A DNA stretch of 14,967 nt from Gemmatimonadota bacterium (GCA_003695865.1 RFGQ01000736.1:1-14967), one strand, 5' to 3'. Positions 1 to 8,746 are shown, counted from the stretch's first letter. Numbers and translations: made by a program. Notes: a model not told the origin generated them from the sequence alone.

Positions 1-853
1 CCACGGGTGGCGGCGGGGCGTCCCCGCCGGAGGGCGGCTCGGGTGCGCGGTCCGCCCGCGGGGAGGGGGGCGCGGCCGCCGCTCCGCCGGCTCCCGCGCC
101 CGCGTCACCGCGGGGAGGGGCGTCGCCGCCCGGTGTGGGGATCCGCGCGAGCCGCATCTCCCGGGTCCGCGGGTCGGGCGCCGTGCGCCTCTCGACGTAG
201 GCGCGCAGGCGTTCGCGGAGCAGGGCCAGCACCACCAGCGCGATGAGCGCTCCCAGAGCGAGCCCGGGAAGGTTCCACTCGGTGCGCCCCACCGCAAAGG
301 TGCCCACGACCGCCTCGAGTTCGGCGGGCTCGAGAAACAGCGGGTCGCGGGTATAAAACTCGATCGCGTACGAGACGCTGTCGTAGGGCACCACCACCTT
401 CAACTCGCGCGACCGTAGGGATCCCCCGAAACGGTTCGTCTCGAGCCACCCCCAGGCGTCCCGGTCGTCGATCCGGTATGTGCGCACCGGCCCGTACTCG
501 GTGGTGGGCCGGCCCCAGCGCGCGATGAGCGCCTCCCGGGCGGCCTCGACCTCGGCCCGCGTGACGGGGCCTCGGAACGTCGTCAGCGAGATGACGCTGA
601 GTTCGTCCTCGTCGGCCAGATTCGAGAGCCAGGCTCCCTCGGCGAGTACTTCCCGGTCATCGAAGACCTTTCGCGCCTGACTCGAGTTGGCATCGTAGAA
701 GAAGCCTTCGGGCGGAGCCTGGATCTGCGGGCCTTCGAACTGCGGTGGAGTACATGCCGCGAGCGTCAGCAGCAGCGCGAGAGACGCCAGGCGCCCGAGC
801 GCCGGGGGACGCCGCGAGGACCGGGTGAAGGCGGTGCGTTGCGGACGGAGCAT
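1..853 (-). CDS. Partial lipoprotein with C-terminal membrane helix
   Basis: The frame is open from an ATG at 853 to the left edge (284 codons, no stop), so the C-terminus is missing. The N-terminus is basic, then hydrophobic, and ends in a clear lipobox, LTLAAC, with the lipidated Cys at residue 34. This predicts export and lipid anchoring. Residues 35-190 form a soluble alpha/beta domain with the segment SYAIEFYTRDPLF and a closing strand before AVVGTFAVG. That ending is loosely reminiscent of PsbP/Mog1-type folds, but I do not recognise the family. A second hydrophobic helix lies at about 197-214, followed by basic residues and a long Pro/Gly/Ala-rich tail reaching the edge. A lipid anchor plus a late membrane helix would leave the tail in the cytoplasm. 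A GGGAGG ribosome site lies 4 bases before the ATG, which supports this start. The gene is divergent from the PEGA-like gene at 1012. The function is unknown. Confidence 0.72.
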   Translation of the reverse strand, partial: MLRPQRTAFTRSSRRPPALGRLASLALLLTLAACTPPQFEGPQIQAPPEGFFYDANSSQARKVFDDREVLAEGAWLSNLADEDELSVISLTTFRGPVTRAEVEAAREALIARWGRPTTEYGPVRTYRIDDRDAWGWLETNRFGGSLRSRELKVVVPYDSVSYAIEFYTRDPLFLEPAELEAVVGTFAVGRTEWNLPGLALGALIALVVLALLRERLRAYVERRTAPDPRTREMRLARIPTPGGDAPPRGDAGAGAGGAAAAPPSPRADRAPEPPSGGDAPPPPV

Positions 854-933
854 GGGTCCTCCCGCGATGGAGCGTGGGGCGGGCGCCCGAGATGGCCCGC
901 AAGAGAAACGCTTGCCGCCCCGGTCGATCTCTC

Positions 934-964
934 ACTATGTGTTGCGGGCGGGCGTCCCGGTCAA
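934..964 (-). promoter_or_regulatory. Candidate promoter of the left-edge lipoprotein gene
   Basis: On the minus strand TTGACC (964-959) matches the -35 consensus at five of six positions. CATAGT (939-934) matches the -10 at four of six, with a rather long 19-base spacer. It would give a leader of about 75 bases before the ATG at 853. It lies in the 158-base gap between two divergent genes. This is a pattern match only. Confidence 0.28.
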
Positions 965-1011
965 CCGCCACGTGTCGCGCCGCGTCCCCCCGCCCCGCTC
1001 CGGAGGCAGCC

Positions 1012-1389
1012 ATGGCGCAACGGGCGCTCAACTGGCGCATCGCCAGCATCGTGACCGGTATCATCCTGGTCTTCCTCCTTTCCCGCGCGCTGGGCGGGCC
1101 CGAGCACACGGTCACGGTCGACTGGGCCATGTGGCCCGAACTCGAAGGCGCGGTGGTCGAGATCGACGGGGACAGCGTGGGCACGCTCGCGCCCTACGGT
1201 CAGCGCAAGGTCACGGGCTTCGCCGTGGACGAAGGAGAGCATTCCATCCGGGTGCGCAGCGGCGACCTCGACGGCCTCGAACGGACGTTCACCGCGGGGT
1301 TCGGAGGCGGGCATGTGCGCATGATGCTCGACGTCGAATCGGTAGTCGACGAAGCGGGGCGGGTGCGCGACGTGCTCGTGCTGCACTGA
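1012..1389 (+). CDS. Small membrane-anchored protein with PEGA-like domain
   Basis: This is a 125-residue protein. The frame stays open further upstream (to 874), but the ATG at 1012 is preferred because GGAGG (1002-1006) lies 5 bases before it and the protein then starts directly with a membrane anchor. Residues 9-28 (IASIVTGIILVFLLSRALGG) form a single hydrophobic helix, probably an uncleaved anchor with the rest outside the membrane. Residues 46-83 read as a short beta domain (GAVVEIDGDSVGTL, then VDEGEHSIRVRSGD). This resembles PEGA domains, in which a strand giving a 'V.IDG..VG' turn is followed by 'G.H.I.V'. PEGA-type domains occur in surface and envelope proteins; no enzymatic role is expected. 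The gene is convergent with the histidine kinase, with only 37 bases between the two stop codons. The PEGA assignment is by eye. Confidence 0.75.
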   Translation: MAQRALNWRIASIVTGIILVFLLSRALGGPEHTVTVDWAMWPELEGAVVEIDGDSVGTLAPYGQRKVTGFAVDEGEHSIRVRSGDLDGLERTFTAGFGGGHVRMMLDVESVVDEAGRVRDVLVLH

Positions 1390-1426
1390 CCCCGCCGGGG
1401 GGGCTCCCGACAGGGCACGCGGCGCC

Positions 1427-4400
1427 TCAGCGTTCCGCCATCACCCTGCGCAGGGTCCGCACGAGGTCGTCCGCGCTCGCACCCTCTTTCGGGATCGACG
1501 CGGCTACCCGTGCCAGGTCGCGCGGCCCGACTTCGCGCGCGGAGAAAATCACCACGGGTGGAGATCGGTCGAGCCGGTTGATGTCGGGCAGGAGCTCCAG
1601 CCCGGAGCCGTCCGGCAGTCCGAGGTCGAGCAACACGAGGTCGGGTGGAGGGTCTCCGGCGAGCTGCGCCCGGGCCTCTTCGAGGCTTCCGGCGTGCCTG
1701 AACTCGGCCATCTCACGGCCCCACTTCCGTACGACGAGCGCGGTGGGCTCGTCGTCCTCCACGTGGAGCACGACCGGCCGGTCGCGGTCACGGGGCAGCG
1801 CCTCCGCGAGCGTGCGCACAAGTCGTTCCCGATCGATCGGCTTGGGTAACCAGTCGACCAGGGCGAAGCGGCCGCCGAGCGCCAGTCGGCCTTCGTCGGC
1901 AGCAGCCGAAACCACCACCACGGGCAGGCGTGCAAAGCGGGGATCGCGGCGCAGATCTGCGATCATCGCCGCGCCGTCGCGGCCCGGCAGCGCCAGGTCG
2001 AGCGTGAGGGCGTCGACCCGCTCGCGGTCGAGGATCTCGGCGGCCTCCTCGGCCGAGCCCGCCACGCGGGTCTCGTACCCTGCGCTGCCCAGCACGCTCG
2101 CCAGCAGGTTGGCCACGTCGGGGTCCTCTTCCACGACCAGGACCGTGGCCTCGCCCGGATGGTGCTCGACCTCGGGCTGCGCGCCCTCCCACACCGGCAG
2201 TTCGAAGTAGAACGTAGTACCCGTTCCGACCTCGGTCTCGAAGCCGATCGTGCCCCGCATCTTCTCGACGATGGCCTTGGTGATGCTCAGGCCCAGTCCC
2301 GTGCCGCCGAGCCGGCGCTGATCGGAGCCGTCGGCCTGGGTGAACTTGTGAAACACCTGGCTCCGGAACTCCTCGGGGATGCCCGGGCCGCGGTCGGTCA
2401 CCTCCACCCGCACCGAGTCTCCACGGCGCGCGGCGCGGATCTCGACCCGCTCCCCCTTCGGCGAGAACTTCGCCGCGTTCGAAAGCAGGTTCGCGAGCAC
2501 CTGCTCGAGGCGGTGCGCGTCGACGTTCACCCGGACATCGTCGACGCGCTCGACCACCTCGAACGAGACTTCGAACCGTTCGGCGTATCCACGGTTCGCG
2601 TCGACCGCGGCCTCGATGAGGGGCATGAGCGGCTGCACGCGGAAGTCGAACACCATGCGCCCGGCGGCGATGCGCTCGATGTCGAGGATATCGTTGATGA
2701 GCAGGATGAGACGGTCCGCGTTGCGCTGGGCCACGGCCACCAGGTTGGCGGCCTGTTCCGGTAGTTCGCCGCCCGCGCCGCCCGCGAGCAGCCCCAACGA
2801 TCCCGAAATGGACGTGAGCGGCGTCCGCAGCTCGTGCGACACCGTCGAGACGAACTCGTCCTTCATGCGCTCGACGCGCTTGCGTTCGGTGATGTCGTGA
2901 ATGGCTCCGGCCATGCGGAGCGGCTGTCCGTCCGGGGCCCAGTGCGCCTGCCCGCGTGCCAGGAACCAGCGGTAGTCTCCGCTCTTCGTGCGCAGGCGGA
3001 ACTCCTGCTCGAAGGGGGCGTGCCCTTCGAGATGACGATCGATCGCGTCGAAGGTGGGATCGTGGTCGTCGGGGTGCAGGCGCTCCTCCCAGGCGGCGAA
3101 GCTCGACTCCATCTCGTCGGGCTGGTACCCGAGCAATGCCTTGAAGCCGTCGGAGAGGAACACCTTGTTCGTGGGGATTTCCCAGTCCCAGATCCCCGCG
3201 CCCGACCCCTGCACCGCAAGCAGGAAGCGCTCACGACTGCGCCTCAGTTCACCCAGAATCCGGTCCCTCTGGATGGCGTTGCCGATCCACAGGCCGAGCA
3301 CCTGGATCATCGACAGATCGCCCGCGGTGAAGGGGCGGACCCGCGGCAGGGGCGAGGCGAAGCTCAGGGTTCCGAAGGCTTCGGCTCCGAGTGAAATCGT
3401 CGTACCGAGGTAGGCTTCGACGCGCCGCTCCCGGTGCGCCGGATGGTCCGCGTAGGGCGACTCGGCCACGTTGTGGACGGCCAGCGGCTGCCCCGCCTCC
3501 ATGGTGAGCGCGCAGAACGTCTCGGCGAGCGGGAGCGTGGCCCCGGGCTCGGGCAGGTCGTCGCCCTCGCCGTGCACGTACAGCACGGTGCGCGTCTCCC
3601 CCTCGACGCGGGTGACCATCGCGGTGTGCAGGCCGAAGTGCTCCAGGCCGAGCGCGAGCACCAGGCTCACGGTCTCTTCGAGCGTCGCTTCGGCGTCGAG
3701 CGTCACCAGCGTGAGCTGCTCGAGCGTGCGGGCCGTGCGCTCCAGGCTCAACTCGGCCTGTTTCCGCTCGGTGATGTCCTGAAACGCCCCGACGAGTCGC
3801 ACGACCTCGCCGTTCTCCAGCACCGGCTCGCCCATCGCCCGCACCCAGCGCCGACGCCCGGTCGCCGTGATGAAGGGCAACTCGAGATCCCACGGTGTGC
3901 CGTCCTGCAGCCCTCGGCTCACTGCCTCGCGGATCACGGGCTGCGCCTCGGGAGCGTAGAAGTTGATGGCTCCGTCTACGTCCGGGTCGACGTCCTCGGG
4001 AAGCTCGTGGATCGCGTAGGTCTGCGAGGTCCAGCGGAGGTCGAGCGTGGCCCGATCGAGTTCCCAGCCTCCCACCCGGGCCAGGCGGCCGGTGCGTTCG
4101 AGCAGGGCGCGACTTCGTTGGAGCGCGGCTTCACGGTCCACACTCTCGAGGCGCAGGCGGATGCTCGAGCGGATCGTGTCGGCGATGCGGCGACCGTTGG
4201 CCAGGATCAGAAGCGTATAGAGCCCGGTCATCGCACCCATCACGCGCGAAAACGCGACGGGCTCCCAGAGCAGCCGCAGCGTGAGCGGCACGAGCATCGG
4301 CAGTGCGAACGCGAGCAGGTTCGGGAAGCGGGCGGCGAGCGAGGTCACCGCGCCGGCCGTGACGCCGGCGAAGATCATGGCCAGGAACGCCTGGCGCTCG

Positions 4401-4801
4401 AGGTTGCCTGCAGGGAACAGCACGGTAGCGGCCCCGCCCCACGCCAGGCCGGCCGCGAGTGAGCCGACCAGGAACCGGCGGTCCCACAGCAGCACGCCCT
4501 CCGCGACGGAGTCGCTGCGCCGGAACGCGAGCGTGAGCGCCCCGCGTCCGAACGAGACGGCGACCATGGCCGCGACCCATATGGCGACCCGGCCGTGCGG
4601 CAGAACGGGCCATGCCGACCACGCCACGACGCCGGTGAGCAGCAGTGTGGCGAGGAGCGAGATGGGCATGCCGGCGTAGAGCAGCCGCACCTGCTCGATC
4701 CGCTCGGCGCCGGAAGCCGGCGGGCCGGAGGGAGCCGCGGGGGCGTCGTCCATGGAGGGAGCAGGCCTCTCGCCAGCGGAATCGGGGTGAAACGCGTCCA
4801 T
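1427..4801 (-). CDS. Hybrid sensor histidine kinase, 6 TM-PAS-GAF-PAS-HisKA-HATPase-REC-REC
   Basis: The product is a 1124-residue membrane-bound hybrid kinase. About six hydrophobic helices lie between residues 40 and 203 and form a membrane sensor of unknown ligand. Then come PAS at about 228-348, GAF at 365-515 and PAS at 521-643. HisKA has H656 in STVSHELRTP. The ATPase has an N-box with N771 and N775, DRGPGIPE from 803 and GGTGLGL from 832. Two receiver domains follow: REC1 (about 885-1002; E891/E892/D893, acceptor D935, K987) and REC2 (about 1008-1122; D1016/D1017, acceptor D1059, K1105). All catalytic residues are present, so it should autophosphorylate and pass phosphate to its own receivers or onward. 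It has no DNA-binding or HPt domain, so an external partner is expected; the stand-alone receiver at 8235-8630 is the nearest candidate. No Shine-Dalgarno precedes the ATG; a second Met at residue 17 is an alternative start. Confidence 0.93.
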   Translation of the reverse strand: MDAFHPDSAGERPAPSMDDAPAAPSGPPASGAERIEQVRLLYAGMPISLLATLLLTGVVAWSAWPVLPHGRVAIWVAAMVAVSFGRGALTLAFRRSDSVAEGVLLWDRRFLVGSLAAGLAWGGAATVLFPAGNLERQAFLAMIFAGVTAGAVTSLAARFPNLLAFALPMLVPLTLRLLWEPVAFSRVMGAMTGLYTLLILANGRRIADTIRSSIRLRLESVDREAALQRSRALLERTGRLARVGGWELDRATLDLRWTSQTYAIHELPEDVDPDVDGAINFYAPEAQPVIREAVSRGLQDGTPWDLELPFITATGRRRWVRAMGEPVLENGEVVRLVGAFQDITERKQAELSLERTARTLEQLTLVTLDAEATLEETVSLVLALGLEHFGLHTAMVTRVEGETRTVLYVHGEGDDLPEPGATLPLAETFCALTMEAGQPLAVHNVAESPYADHPAHRERRVEAYLGTTISLGAEAFGTLSFASPLPRVRPFTAGDLSMIQVLGLWIGNAIQRDRILGELRRSRERFLLAVQGSGAGIWDWEIPTNKVFLSDGFKALLGYQPDEMESSFAAWEERLHPDDHDPTFDAIDRHLEGHAPFEQEFRLRTKSGDYRWFLARGQAHWAPDGQPLRMAGAIHDITERKRVERMKDEFVSTVSHELRTPLTSISGSLGLLAGGAGGELPEQAANLVAVAQRNADRLILLINDILDIERIAAGRMVFDFRVQPLMPLIEAAVDANRGYAERFEVSFEVVERVDDVRVNVDAHRLEQVLANLLSNAAKFSPKGERVEIRAARRGDSVRVEVTDRGPGIPEEFRSQVFHKFTQADGSDQRRLGGTGLGLSITKAIVEKMRGTIGFETEVGTGTTFYFELPVWEGAQPEVEHHPGEATVLVVEEDPDVANLLASVLGSAGYETRVAGSAEEAAEILDRERVDALTLDLALPGRDGAAMIADLRRDPRFARLPVVVVSAAADEGRLALGGRFALVDWLPKPIDRERLVRTLAEALPRDRDRPVVLHVEDDEPTALVVRKWGREMAEFRHAGSLEEARAQLAGDPPPDLVLLDLGLPDGSGLELLPDINRLDRSPPVVIFSAREVGPRDLARVAASIPKEGASADDLVRTLRRVMAER

Positions 4802-4814
4802 ATCGATAGTATCG
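4799..4814 (-). promoter_or_regulatory. -10-like element abutting the kinase start codon, possible leaderless start
   Basis: On the minus strand CGATACT (4814-4808) ends six bases before the ATG at 4801, with the 8-base palindrome TATCGATA (4801-4808) overlapping the start. GATACT matches the -10 consensus at four of six positions, and no ribosome site precedes the ATG. A -10 box this close would give a leaderless mRNA. The same 7-mer CGATACT recurs upstream of the response regulator gene (8705-8699). This is tentative. Confidence 0.25.
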
Positions 4815-4990
4815 GGCGGCCCGGGGGGGCTTCAAGCCTGCGGGCACTCCGCGCCGCCGGGGGGCGGACGGCTGCTGCGGCGGCCCGGTCTCCCTGCCCG
4901 CGCGGCGCGCAGGGGCGGTCCGGGATGAGGCGGCGGTTGCCCCCGCACGGCCCGGCATGGCAAACTGCGGCTTCCGGTAGCCGGTGCACG

Positions 4991-4995
4991 AGGAG
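4991..4995 (+). promoter_or_regulatory. Ribosome binding site deciding the VPS10-protein start
   Basis: AGGAG at 4991-4995 lies 4 bases before the ATG at 5000 and 7 bases before a second ATG at 5003. Either gives a classical signal peptide directly. It argues against the much longer upstream open frame (from 4595), whose extension would overlap the kinase gene antisense. Confidence 0.7.
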
Positions 4996-4999
4996 AGAG

Positions 5000-7900
5000 A
5001 TGATGAACAAGGTCGGACGGGCTACGACGCTGGCAGTGGGCCTGGGCGTGTGCGTCGGAGTGGCGGTGGGCACCGCGTTCTCGCCCCTGAGCGGGACGGC
5101 CCAGGCACTCGGCACGCCGCCGCCCGCGCTGGTCGAGCAGGCGGTCGCGGCGCTGGAGTTCCGAATGGTGGGTCCCACCCGCGGCGGGCGCGTGACAGCC
5201 GTGGCCGGGCACCCCGCGACGCCCGGACGCTTCTTCATGGGCGCGACCGGGGGGGGCGTGTGGCGCACCGACGACTATGGCCAGAGCTGGCACAACGTCA
5301 GCGACGGCTACTTCGCCACCGGCTCGATCGGCGCGATCCGGGTCGCGCCTTCCGACCCCGATCGGGTGTACGTGGGAACCGGGTCCGACGGCATCCGCTC
5401 GAACGTGATTCCCGGGCGCGGGGTCTATCGCTCGGACGACGGAGGACGCGCCTGGACGTTGCTGGGCCTCGAGCAGTCGGGCCAGATCGGCGCGGTCGAG
5501 GTGCATCCGGGGAATCCGGACCTCGTCTACGTCGCGGCGCTCGGCAATGCGTTCCGCCGCAATGAGGAGCGGGGCGTGTTCCGCTCGCGGGACGGCGGCT
5601 CCACCTGGGAGAAGATCCTCTTCACGTCGGACTCGGTGGGAGCGATCGACCTGGAGCTGCACCCGACGAACCCCGACATCGTCTACGCGGCGCTGTGGCG
5701 GGGCGAGCGCAAGCCCTGGACGATCATCTCGGGAATGCGTGAGGAGGCGCACGAAGACGGCATCTGGCGGTCCGAAGACGGGGGCGACACGTGGAGCTAC
5801 GTGCCGCTCGACCTACCGTCGGGCCTGATCGGGAAGATCGACTTCGCCGTATCGCCGGCCGACCCCGACCGTGTCTACGCACTCGTCGAGACAAAGGAGC
5901 CCGAGGAGGGCCTCTACCGCTCCGACGACGCCGGGCGCACCTGGCGGCTCGTGAGCAACCAGCGCGGCCTCATGGACCGGCCCTTCTACTACACGAACGT
6001 CGACGTCGACCCCACCGACGCCGATGTCGTCTACGTGAGCGCGACGTCGTTCTGGAAGTCCGAGGACGGCGGCCGTTCGTTCCAGCGGGCGTCGACCCCG
6101 CACGGAGACAATCACGATCTCTGGATCGATCCCACCGACCCCCGGGTGATGATCCAGTCGAACGACGGGGGAGCGAACGTCACTCGCGACGGCGGGCGTA
6201 CGTGGTCGACCCAGCTCAATCAGCCCACGGCCGAGCTCTATCAGGTCGACGTCGACAATCGCTTCCCTTACTGGCTCTACGCGGGCCAGCAGGACAACAG
6301 CACCATCATGGTGCCCTCCAACGTGCCGGAAGAGAGCGCTCCGGCGGGCCCCGAGGCCTACTGGAAGGATGTGGGCGGCTGCGAGACGGGTCCCGCCGTG
6401 CCCAAGCCGGACGATCCCACGATCGTCTATTCGAACTGCAAGGGGCGCTTCGGCCGCTACAGTCACCGTACCGGGCAGGAGAAGCAGTACTACGTGGGCG
6501 CGGCCAACATGTACGGGGTCAATCCTGCGGTCCTCGAGTACCGCTTCCAGCGCGTGGTCCCCATCGAGGTCTCGCCGCACGATCCCGGCGTCGTCTATCA
6601 CGGCTCTCAGTACGTGCACGTCACGCGCGACGAGGGCGTCACCTGGGAACGCATCAGCCCCGATCTCACGGCGTTCCGGCCCGAGCGGCAGGTGGAGTCG
6701 GGCGAGCCGATCACGCGCGACATCACCGGCGAGGAGCACTACTCCACGCTGTACGTGATCGAAGAGTCGCCGATCGAGCCGGGTGTGATCTGGACGGGCG
6801 CCAACGACGGGCCCGTGCACGTCACGCGGGATGGCGGCTCCACCTGGACCGACGTGACCCCCCCGATGCCGCCCGAGGGCCGGATCCAGTCGATCGAGGT
6901 CTCGCGGCACCGCCCCGGCAAGGCGTACGTCGCCGCGTACCGGACCCTGCTCGGCGACTTCACGCCCTACATGTACCGGACCGAAGACTACGGGGCGTCG
7001 TGGACCCTGCTCACCGACGGGGCGAACGGCATTCCGGCGGATCACCCCACGCGCGTGGTTCGCGAGGATCCGGAGCGTGAGGGGCTCCTCTACGCGGGCA
7101 CCGAGTTCGGGATGTTCCTGAGTTTCGACGACGGGGCCACGTGGCAGTCGTTCCAGCGCAACCTTCCGGTCGTGCCCGTGACCGACATCGAGCTCGTGCA
7201 GGGTGACCTCGCGCTCTCGACGATGGGGCGGTCGTTCTGGGTGATGGACGACCTGACACTGCTGAGGCAGCTGACGGCACAGGTGGCAGAGGCCGATGCG
7301 CATCTGTTCCAGCCGCGCGTGACGCCGCGGGTGCGCGGCGGTGGCTTCTTCGGGTTTGGACGTTCCGACGCCGCCCGGCCGCGGTACGCCGAGCCCGGGG
7401 TGCACATCGACTACGCGCTGGCGCGCGCGCCGCAGGGCGAGGTTGTGATCGAGGTTCTCGACGCGGAGGGCGCGGTGGTGGCCGGCTTCTCGAGTGCGTC
7501 GGGCGGCTACGAGTACGAGAGCGTGCAGGAGATGCGCGCGCCCACGACGCGCCGCCGAGGGGGGCCGCGTGCTCCGGCGCGCCCCGGGGTACATCGGCTC
7601 ACGTGGAACTTCCGCGCGCCCGGCGGCGCCGCCGGCCGTGGTCCCATGGTGCCTCCGGGGCACTACACGATCCGCCTGACGGTCGACGGACACACGCAGA
7701 GCCGGCCACTGGAGATCGCCATGGACCCCCGGGTCGAGGCCGACGGCGTGACCCGGGCCGACCTGGAGGAGCAGTACCGCCTGAACCTGCGCATCCGGGA
7801 CGCCGTGGCCGAGGCGAACCGCGCCGTGGCCGAGCTGCCCGGTCTGCGCTCGGCGCTCGAGCGGATCGCGGCCGACGCCGCGGGCGAGCGGGCCGCAGAG

Positions 7901-8149
7901 GCGCGTCGTGCCCTGGAAGCGCTCGAGCACGCCCGGGAGCGGCTCGTCACCCGACAGGGCGGCAGCTACCAGGCGCCGCAGCTGGCCGACCAGCTCCGCT
8001 ACCTGTACGGCATGACGTCGCGGGCCGATCAGAAGCCCGGGCGCGACGCCTACGTGCGCCTGGATCGGCTTCGGGCCGAGTTGGACGAGGTGCTTGCGGC
8101 GCTCGCGCACGCGCGGAGCCTCGCAGCCACAGGGGAAGGGGGCGGCTGA
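5000..8149 (+). CDS. Secreted VPS10/sortilin-type Asp-box beta-propeller protein
   Basis: This is a 1049-residue exported protein. A signal peptide covers about residues 1-37, with likely cleavage after the AQA of GTAQALG. At least eleven Asp-box (BNR) turns of the form S/T-x-D-x-G-x-T/S-W/F follow, near residues 90, 145, 196, 258, 308, 354, 395, 542, 609, 661 and 708 (for example SDDGGRAW, SRDGGSTW, SEDGGDTW). They indicate one large or two stacked sortilin-like propellers. About residues 810-905 look like a FlgD/Ig-type beta domain (GEVVIEVLDAEG, PGHYTIRLTVDG). About 910-1045 are helical and Glu/Arg/Ala-rich. Such proteins are often labelled 'VPS10 domain' or 'glycosyl hydrolase', but no hydrolase active site is evident, so binding or scaffolding in the periplasm or outside the cell is as likely as catalysis. 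It is divergent from the hybrid kinase and convergent with the response regulator. Confidence 0.9.
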   Translation: MMNKVGRATTLAVGLGVCVGVAVGTAFSPLSGTAQALGTPPPALVEQAVAALEFRMVGPTRGGRVTAVAGHPATPGRFFMGATGGGVWRTDDYGQSWHNVSDGYFATGSIGAIRVAPSDPDRVYVGTGSDGIRSNVIPGRGVYRSDDGGRAWTLLGLEQSGQIGAVEVHPGNPDLVYVAALGNAFRRNEERGVFRSRDGGSTWEKILFTSDSVGAIDLELHPTNPDIVYAALWRGERKPWTIISGMREEAHEDGIWRSEDGGDTWSYVPLDLPSGLIGKIDFAVSPADPDRVYALVETKEPEEGLYRSDDAGRTWRLVSNQRGLMDRPFYYTNVDVDPTDADVVYVSATSFWKSEDGGRSFQRASTPHGDNHDLWIDPTDPRVMIQSNDGGANVTRDGGRTWSTQLNQPTAELYQVDVDNRFPYWLYAGQQDNSTIMVPSNVPEESAPAGPEAYWKDVGGCETGPAVPKPDDPTIVYSNCKGRFGRYSHRTGQEKQYYVGAANMYGVNPAVLEYRFQRVVPIEVSPHDPGVVYHGSQYVHVTRDEGVTWERISPDLTAFRPERQVESGEPITRDITGEEHYSTLYVIEESPIEPGVIWTGANDGPVHVTRDGGSTWTDVTPPMPPEGRIQSIEVSRHRPGKAYVAAYRTLLGDFTPYMYRTEDYGASWTLLTDGANGIPADHPTRVVREDPEREGLLYAGTEFGMFLSFDDGATWQSFQRNLPVVPVTDIELVQGDLALSTMGRSFWVMDDLTLLRQLTAQVAEADAHLFQPRVTPRVRGGGFFGFGRSDAARPRYAEPGVHIDYALARAPQGEVVIEVLDAEGAVVAGFSSASGGYEYESVQEMRAPTTRRRGGPRAPARPGVHRLTWNFRAPGGAAGRGPMVPPGHYTIRLTVDGHTQSRPLEIAMDPRVEADGVTRADLEEQYRLNLRIRDAVAEANRAVAELPGLRSALERIAADAAGERAAEARRALEALEHARERLVTRQGGSYQAPQLADQLRYLYGMTSRADQKPGRDAYVRLDRLRAELDEVLAALAHARSLAATGEGGG

Positions 8150-8217
8150 GCCGCCTTTCGCCCGCACCGCCTGCCGGCCGGAGTAGGGAGGACTCGGGTC
8201 GCGCACCGGGGGGTGGG

Positions 8218-8233
8218 CCCGGATCGGTCCGGG
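8218..8233 (-). terminator. Short GC hairpin after the response regulator gene
   Basis: CCCGGA (8218-8223) and TCCGGG (8228-8233) form a perfect 6-bp stem with a 4-base loop. It begins one base beyond the stop codon of the minus-strand regulator and lies in the gap to the convergent VPS10-type gene. There is no T tract, so termination is plausible but not certain. Confidence 0.35.
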
Positions 8234-8234
8234 T

Positions 8235-8630
8235 TCACCCCTCCGCTCGGGTGGCCTCCGCCCAGATCTCGCGAATCTGGTCCGCGAGCCGCATGGGATC
8301 GAACGGCTTGGGGATCACGCCGACCGCGCCGAGCCGGCGGTAACGGTCCACCTCGTTGGGCTGCACCTTCGCCGTCATGAACACGGCCGGTACCTCGACC
8401 AGCGACGGCCTTTCGCGCAGGGCCGCCAACGTCGTCGGCCCGTCCATCACCGGCATCATCACGTCCAGCAGCATGAGCTGGGGGCCGAACGCCTCCGCTC
8501 CGGCGAGCGCTTCTTCGCCCGACGCGCACTCCAGGATCGTGAATCCTCCGACGGTCTCGAGAGCCAATCGCGCAACAGCGCGGATGTCTGGCTCGTCTTC
8601 CACGTAGAGGATGCGCTCGAGGCGGTCCAT
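8235..8630 (-). CDS. Single-domain CheY-like response regulator
   Basis: The product is a 131-residue stand-alone receiver domain with no output domain. Using the ATG at 8630, the acidic pocket is E11/D12, the phospho-acceptor is D56 in LMLLDVMMPVMDG, the switch Thr is T86 in VFMTAK and the conserved Lys is K108 in IPKPFDP. The protein starts directly at the first receiver strand (RILYVEDEPD), which is why this ATG is preferred over a GTG at 8687 that would add 19 Arg/Pro-rich residues. Such regulators act by protein contact or as intermediates in a phosphorelay. The hybrid kinase at 1427-4801 lacks an output domain and is the nearest possible partner; the link is inferred from proximity only. 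No ribosome site is obvious. Its promoter should lie in the 270-base divergent gap shared with the lipoprotein gene at 8901. Confidence 0.92.
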   Translation of the reverse strand: MDRLERILYVEDEPDIRAVARLALETVGGFTILECASGEEALAGAEAFGPQLMLLDVMMPVMDGPTTLAALRERPSLVEVPAVFMTAKVQPNEVDRYRRLGAVGVIPKPFDPMRLADQIREIWAEATRAEG

Positions 8631-8746
8631 GGGCCGTCCGCGTGCAGGGGTGAATCGGGGTCGTGGGAGAACGCACAGGGTCCCCACCGCATCCCCGAAG
8701 TATCGACCCGTTCCCCGCCGGGCGTGAGGGGATGGGGCGTGAAGAA

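Noticed and set aside
4595..4999. N-terminal extension of the VPS10-type protein
   Set aside because: It would add 135 Arg/Gly-rich residues overlapping the kinase gene and bury the signal peptide. AGGAG at 4991 supports the later start.
5813..8206. Long minus-strand open frame (797 codons) opposite the VPS10-type gene
   Set aside because: Its His/Arg/Gly-rich composition is typical of antisense frames in GC-rich DNA. It has no recognisable domain and lies wholly opposite a well-supported gene.
8631..8687. GTG start 19 codons upstream for the response regulator
   Set aside because: The added residues are Arg/Pro-rich and precede the normal first receiver strand. The ATG at 8630 gives a standard CheY-size protein.
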